Source of the DNA: an uncultured Desulfovibrio sp.
GTDB taxonomy: Bacteria > Desulfobacterota > Desulfovibrionia > Desulfovibrionales > Desulfovibrionaceae
Assembly: GCA_947177085.1 (NCBI GenBank)
Contig: CAMWTD010000126.1
Span: 1-6,524, forward strand
Direction of reading: 5' to 3'
Length of the DNA: 6,524 bases
Shown: one piece after another, positions 6,423 through 6,524 of the stretch
How positions within the stretch are numbered: the first letter of the stretch is position 1
How the letters are laid out: every line of letters starts with the position of its first letter
Translations under genes and position numbers: made by a program
Notes under the pieces: generated by a model
What the model saw: only the letters and a program-made list of their open reading frames with translations
Told to the model about the DNA's origin: nothing
Databases searched by the model: none

Positions 6423-6524
6423 GCACCGGCCGGGGCCTCCCTTCGGCCCTTCCCGCCGCTTCGACCATGGCATCCACCAGCTCGCCCGGGCGCACGTTGA
6501 GCGCCGTGGCGAGCACCACGAGCA
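6415..6524 (-). CDS. partial XRE-type helix-turn-helix protein (C-terminal end)
   Basis: Read on the minus strand, an open frame enters from the window edge and ends at TGA (6417-6415), giving 35 C-terminal residues. The segment LATALNVRPGELV matches the usual last-helix pattern of XRE/Cro-type DNA-binding domains (LAxALxVxPxEL), followed by a short Gly/Arg/Pro-rich tail. The rest of the gene lies outside the window. If the call is right it is a short transcriptional regulator, or a protein ending in such a domain. It is convergent with the reductase gene and its stop lies inside that gene's terminator hairpin. The short length limits certainty, and the operator or target cannot be inferred. 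Confidence 0.55.
   Translation of the reverse strand, partial: LVVLATALNVRPGELVDAMVEAAGRAEGRPRPVQN

Overview
The window is GC-rich bacterial chromosome with strong G/C preference at third codon positions. The protein families and their style suggest a sulfate-reducing or sulfur-metabolising bacterium of the Desulfovibrio/Bilophila type (Desulfovibrionaceae). That placement is inference from recognisable families, not from a database match.

Layout: bases 1-190 are a non-coding, partly very AT-rich leader with A/T palindromes and a good sigma-70-type promoter. It drives a two-gene tRNA unit, tRNA-Val(CAC) then tRNA-Asp(GTC), both with encoded CCA, closed by a Rho-independent terminator at 424-457. 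On the minus strand, 483-1835 encodes a 450-residue protein whose N-terminal half is a glutamine-amidotransferase-like domain of the BPL_N (biotin-protein-ligase N-terminal) type and whose C-terminal half I cannot assign. Only 36 bases separate its start from the divergent valS (1872-4565, plus strand), a full-length valyl-tRNA synthetase. valS ends in a terminator at 4582-4611. Thirty bases later a plus-strand gene (4642-6351) encodes an FAD/NAD(P)H-dependent CoA-disulfide/persulfide reductase fused to a C-terminal rhodanese domain. A final terminator (6390-6422) overlaps the 3' end of a convergent, truncated minus-strand gene (6415-6524) that looks like the end of an XRE-type helix-turn-helix regulator.

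The genes do not form one pathway. The tRNA-Val/ValS pair is functionally linked (valine charging) although the BPL_N-like gene lies between them on the opposite strand. The reductase-rhodanese fusion fits sulfane-sulfur/CoA-thiol redox chemistry, expected in a sulfur-metabolising anaerobe. Most of the window is ordinary housekeeping sequence. The least explained parts are the BPL_N-like protein, the A/T palindrome cluster ahead of the tRNA promoter, and the overlapping hairpins between valS and the reductase gene.
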